Positions 4,270-6,857 of a DNA stretch of 6,857 bases are shown in pieces. Under the pieces are notes generated by a model that was given only the letters and a program-made list of their open reading frames with translations, was not told the DNA's origin and searched no databases. This stretch comes from Phycisphaerae bacterium (GTDB lineage: Bacteria; Planctomycetota; Phycisphaerae; JAAYCJ01). The stretch is from the NCBI GenBank assembly GCA_012514125.1, contig JAAZAW010000180.1, positions 1 through 6,857 on the forward strand, written 5' to 3'. The position numbers were made by a program, and so were the translations under genes. Every line of letters begins with the position of its first letter. The first letter of the stretch is position 1.

Positions 4270-5457
4270 ATGAAGTTTTCAGATTGGCTTGATCGGGTGG
4301 CGGTGGGAGTTATAGGCGGTTTGATGCTCCTGGGGTGTGAACAAGATCAGAGTGAACTGGTTTTAAAGCCGCCCGAAGTGACGGTTGCAGAGCCGGTGGA
4401 ACAAGAAGTCGTCGAAGCTCTGGAATTCACCGGTACGACTCAGGCGATGAATACGGTGGATATTCGTGCTCGCGTCAAGGGGTTTCTGGACAAGATTCTT
4501 TTCCAGCCCAGCGGGAGAGTCACCAAAGATCAGCTTTTATTTGTGATTGACCCGCGACAATACCAGGCGGCGGTGGATCAGGCCAAAGCGGAGCTTGACG
4601 CTCAAAAGGCCCAGCTTGAATTTGCCGCATTTGAAGTCAAACGTCTGGAAAAGCTTTCCAAAGAAGATGTCGCGGCGCAATATGAATTGGTACAGGCGGT
4701 TTCCAGACGCGACACGATCGTTGCGGCGATTGCGGCAGCGGAGGCGGCGTTCAAAAACTCTCAACTCAATCTGGAATATACCCAGGTGAAATCGCCCATT
4801 GACGGACGTATCGGCAGGAATCTGGTCGATGCGGGCAACCTGGTGGGCGAGGCGGAAAACACCCTGCTGGCGACGGTCGTTCAGGATAATCCCATTTACA
4901 GCTATTTCAGTATCAGCGAACGCGACTATCTGATGCTCAAACGAAAATTCGGCATGAAAAAGAATGCTCAAAACGATGAGTCGGTGCCCGGGAAAATCGC
5001 GCCGGCGTATCTGAGTCTTTTTGACGAGCAGGGTTTTCCGCACGAGGGATATATTGACTATTCGGATCCCCGGGTTGATTCCAACACGGGCACCCTTCAG
5101 GTAAGGGCGATTTTTCCGAACGACGATGGGCTATTGATTTCCGGTTTGTTTGCCCGAATACAGATTCCCATTGACAAGCATCGGGCGCTGCTCGTGCCGG
5201 ATGTTGCGCTGGGCGCAGATCAAAGCGGACGATATCTGCTGGTCGTTAACGATAAAAATATCGTCGAATATCGGCCTGTGAAAATCGGTACACTTGTCGG
5301 CACGATGCGGGTAATCACCGAGGGAATTTGTCCGGAAGATCAAGTGATCATCAATGGGATCCAGCGAGCCAGACCCGGCAGCCCGGTCACGCCGATGCCT
5401 CTGAGTTCGTCTTCGCCGACGGCAACCTGTCCCGCACAAACCCAGGCCTCCAAATAG
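4270..5457 (+). CDS. RND efflux periplasmic adaptor lipoprotein (membrane fusion protein, AcrA/MexA type)
   Basis: 395 residues, typical for AcrA/MexA adaptors, which bridge the inner-membrane RND pump and an outer-membrane channel. Residues 1-23 form a lipoprotein signal ending LMLLGC, with C23 to be lipidated. The n-region has no net positive charge, which is unusual. The lipoyl (barrel-sandwich) half near 63-98 reads VDIRARVKGFLDKIL to LLFVIDPRQYQAAV. A helical hairpin rich in A, Q, E and K spans about 97-165. The second lipoyl half, YTQVKSPIDGRIGRNLVDAGNLVG, covers 170-193. The beta-barrel and membrane-proximal parts follow (YFSISERDYL at 212; DPRVDSNTGTLQVRAIFPN at 266-284; LLVPDVAL at 307). 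The tail is Ser/Pro/Thr-rich. The start is set by AAGGA 5 bases upstream. The pump gene begins 9 bases after the stop, so the two form an operon. No outer-membrane channel gene or regulator is visible in the window. Substrate unknown. Confidence 0.94.
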   Translation: MKFSDWLDRVAVGVIGGLMLLGCEQDQSELVLKPPEVTVAEPVEQEVVEALEFTGTTQAMNTVDIRARVKGFLDKILFQPSGRVTKDQLLFVIDPRQYQAAVDQAKAELDAQKAQLEFAAFEVKRLEKLSKEDVAAQYELVQAVSRRDTIVAAIAAAEAAFKNSQLNLEYTQVKSPIDGRIGRNLVDAGNLVGEAENTLLATVVQDNPIYSYFSISERDYLMLKRKFGMKKNAQNDESVPGKIAPAYLSLFDEQGFPHEGYIDYSDPRVDSNTGTLQVRAIFPNDDGLLISGLFARIQIPIDKHRALLVPDVALGADQSGRYLLVVNDKNIVEYRPVKIGTLVGTMRVITEGICPEDQVIINGIQRARPGSPVTPMPLSSSSPTATCPAQTQASK

Positions 5458-5466
5458 AGGATATCC

Positions 5467-6857
5467 ATGTTCAGCACATTTTTTATTGATCGTCCCATTC
5501 TGGCGTCTGTGATCTCGATTCTGATTGTAATCGCGGGCGGCATTTCAATTTTCACGCTGCCGATCGCGCAATATCCCGACATCACACCACCGACGGTTAT
5601 GGTTTCGACGAATTATCCCGGAGCTGATCCGAAGGTCCTTGCGGATACCGTCGCAGCACCTATCGAGCAGCAGGTCAACGGCGTTGAAGGCATGTTGTAC
5701 ATGTCGAGCAACTGCAACCGCGACGGTTCCTATAATCTGACAATCACCTTCAACCTTGGTACGGACATCGATATGGCGCAGGTCCTGGTGCAGAACCGCG
5801 TGAACATCGCTCAGCCGAGATTGCCTGAAGAAGTGAAACGTCAGGGCATTATTGTGAACAAACAATCCACCAATTTTGTCACTATCGGCAATCTTTATTC
5901 GCCAGACAAACGTTTCGACAATCTTTATATTGTCAATTACGCAACCTTGAATATCAAAGATGTTCTTTCGCGAATTCCAGGCGTGGGATCGGTCACGATT
6001 TTTCCCGCCAACAAAGATTACTCCATGCGCATCTGGCTCGATCCGGAAAAACTTCAGGCTCGCGGATTGACGACCAACGATGTGGTCAGCGCCATGCAGG
6101 AACAAAATGTTCAGGTCGCAGCGGGGCAGATCGGTCAATCGCCTGCTCAAGCGAATCAGACGTTTCAATATACGATTACCACCCTGGGCCGACTCAGTGA
6201 CGTTGAGCAATTTGAAAATATCATCGTCAAAACCGCCCAGGGCGGGCGCATCACACGAGTGAAAGACGTCGCCCGTGTCGAGCTTGGCAGCCAGACGTAT
6301 GACACGACCTCCTACATGAACGGCGCACCGAGTTGCACGATTCTTGTTTATCAGCTTCCAGGCTCAAATGCCTTGGATGTCGCCGAGCAAGTCAATAAAA
6401 CAATGGCCCAGCTCAAGAAAGATTTTCCTGAAGGGTTGGATTATAAACTCAATTACGACGTCTCGGATTTTGTCAAAAGCTCTCTTGATGAAGTGATTAT
6501 AACACTCGTCGAGGCATTTATTCTTGTCGCACTTGTCGTTTTCGTCTTTTTGCAGAATTTCCGAGCGATGTTGGTTCCGATCACAACGATTCCGGTTTCG
6601 CTGATCGGTGCGTTTGCGATCATGCAGATGATGGGATTTTCGATCAACACGCTCACGATGTTCGGTCTGGTGCTGGCCATCGGTATCACGGTTGATGACG
6701 CCATTGTGGTTGTCGAAGCCATCCAGCGAAAAATCGATGAGGAACATCTTTCACCTCGCGATGCCGCAATTGAGGCGATGCGGGAAATTACCGGACCGGT
6801 TATCGGCATTACGCTTGTCCTTATGGCGGTGTTTTTGCCGACCGCATTTTTGCCGGG
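5467..6857 (+). CDS. RND multidrug efflux pump, HAE1/AcrB family (N-terminal part, cut by the window edge)
   Basis: The frame is open from ATG 5467 to the edge, giving 463 complete residues of a protein normally near 1,030-1,050. It is a proton-driven inner-membrane pump exporting drugs, detergents or other amphiphiles through the adaptor encoded just upstream. MFSTFFIDRPILASVISILI starts the first membrane helix (about 10-30), followed by LPIAQYPDITPPTVMVSTNYPGA, the family hallmark. The first periplasmic porter region follows (about 31-335, with the QNRVNIAQPRLPEEVKRQGI block at 109-128). Membrane helices come at about 340-362, 367-388 and 393-416. GLVLAIGITVDDAIVVVE (400-417) holds the paired aspartates D410/D411, equivalent to the proton-relay pair D407/D408 of AcrB. 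The segment after 440 begins the next helix. The ribosome site AGGA (5458-5461) lies 5 bases before the ATG and directly after the adaptor stop, consistent with translational coupling. The heavy-metal (CusA) subfamily is less likely from the motifs. Confidence 0.96.
   Translation, partial: MFSTFFIDRPILASVISILIVIAGGISIFTLPIAQYPDITPPTVMVSTNYPGADPKVLADTVAAPIEQQVNGVEGMLYMSSNCNRDGSYNLTITFNLGTDIDMAQVLVQNRVNIAQPRLPEEVKRQGIIVNKQSTNFVTIGNLYSPDKRFDNLYIVNYATLNIKDVLSRIPGVGSVTIFPANKDYSMRIWLDPEKLQARGLTTNDVVSAMQEQNVQVAAGQIGQSPAQANQTFQYTITTLGRLSDVEQFENIIVKTAQGGRITRVKDVARVELGSQTYDTTSYMNGAPSCTILVYQLPGSNALDVAEQVNKTMAQLKKDFPEGLDYKLNYDVSDFVKSSLDEVIITLVEAFILVALVVFVFLQNFRAMLVPITTIPVSLIGAFAIMQMMGFSINTLTMFGLVLAIGITVDDAIVVVEAIQRKIDEEHLSPRDAAIEAMREITGPVIGITLVLMAVFLPTAFLP

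Noticed and set aside
1..6857. A defence island, CRISPR array, transposase, phage segment or other novel multi-gene system
   Set aside because: All sizeable genes but one small lipoprotein belong to well-known families, and no array, integrase or unusual gene cluster is visible. I would not dress up this window as a new system.

Overview
The window reads as ordinary chromosomal DNA of a Gram-negative-type bacterium. Two proteins carry lipoprotein signal peptides, and a tripartite-type RND pump implies an outer membrane. Shine-Dalgarno sites (AAGGA/AAAGGA) are clear, and GTG starts are used beside ATG. The wording of the peptide deformylase (EASGWAEAEEGCLSLP) reminds me of Planctomycetota, perhaps Phycisphaerae. 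That is a weak inference from memory, not a demonstrated assignment.

Layout from left to right. Bases 1-266 hold no supportable gene but contain two intergenic palindromic repeats, one of them a nested inverted repeat. A minus-strand pair follows: a small lipoprotein of unknown function (1556 to 1194) and, 24 bases on, an RluA-family 23S/tRNA-type pseudouridine synthase (1169 to 267). Divergent from them is gcvT (1648-2733), the aminomethyltransferase of the glycine cleavage system, alone without gcvH or gcvP. The two divergent promoters appear to share overlapping -10 elements. A bidirectional terminator separates gcvT from a convergent peptide deformylase gene (3316 to 2793). That gene carries a one-base frameshift exactly in its first catalytic motif.

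After a roughly 275-base divergent regulatory region comes a short zinc deaminase (3593-4033). It matches yeast cytosine deaminase Fcy1 along its length better than TadA. Its probable promoter has a perfect -10 box and an 11-bp perfect inverted repeat over the -35 region. A hairpin terminator overlaps its stop codon. Next is a 214-base AT-rich leader, then a two-gene efflux operon: a periplasmic adaptor lipoprotein (4270-5457) and the N-terminal 463 residues of an RND (HAE1/AcrB-type) inner-membrane pump that runs off the right edge.

The genes do not form one pathway. They are separate housekeeping units (RNA modification, one-carbon/glycine metabolism, protein N-terminal processing, pyrimidine salvage) beside a drug/solvent efflux operon. 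I see no CRISPR array, insertion sequence, tRNA/rRNA gene, defence locus or clear novel system. The points most worth a second look are the def frameshift, the Fcy1-like deaminase with its operator-like repeat, the shared bidirectional promoter and the nested intergenic palindrome.
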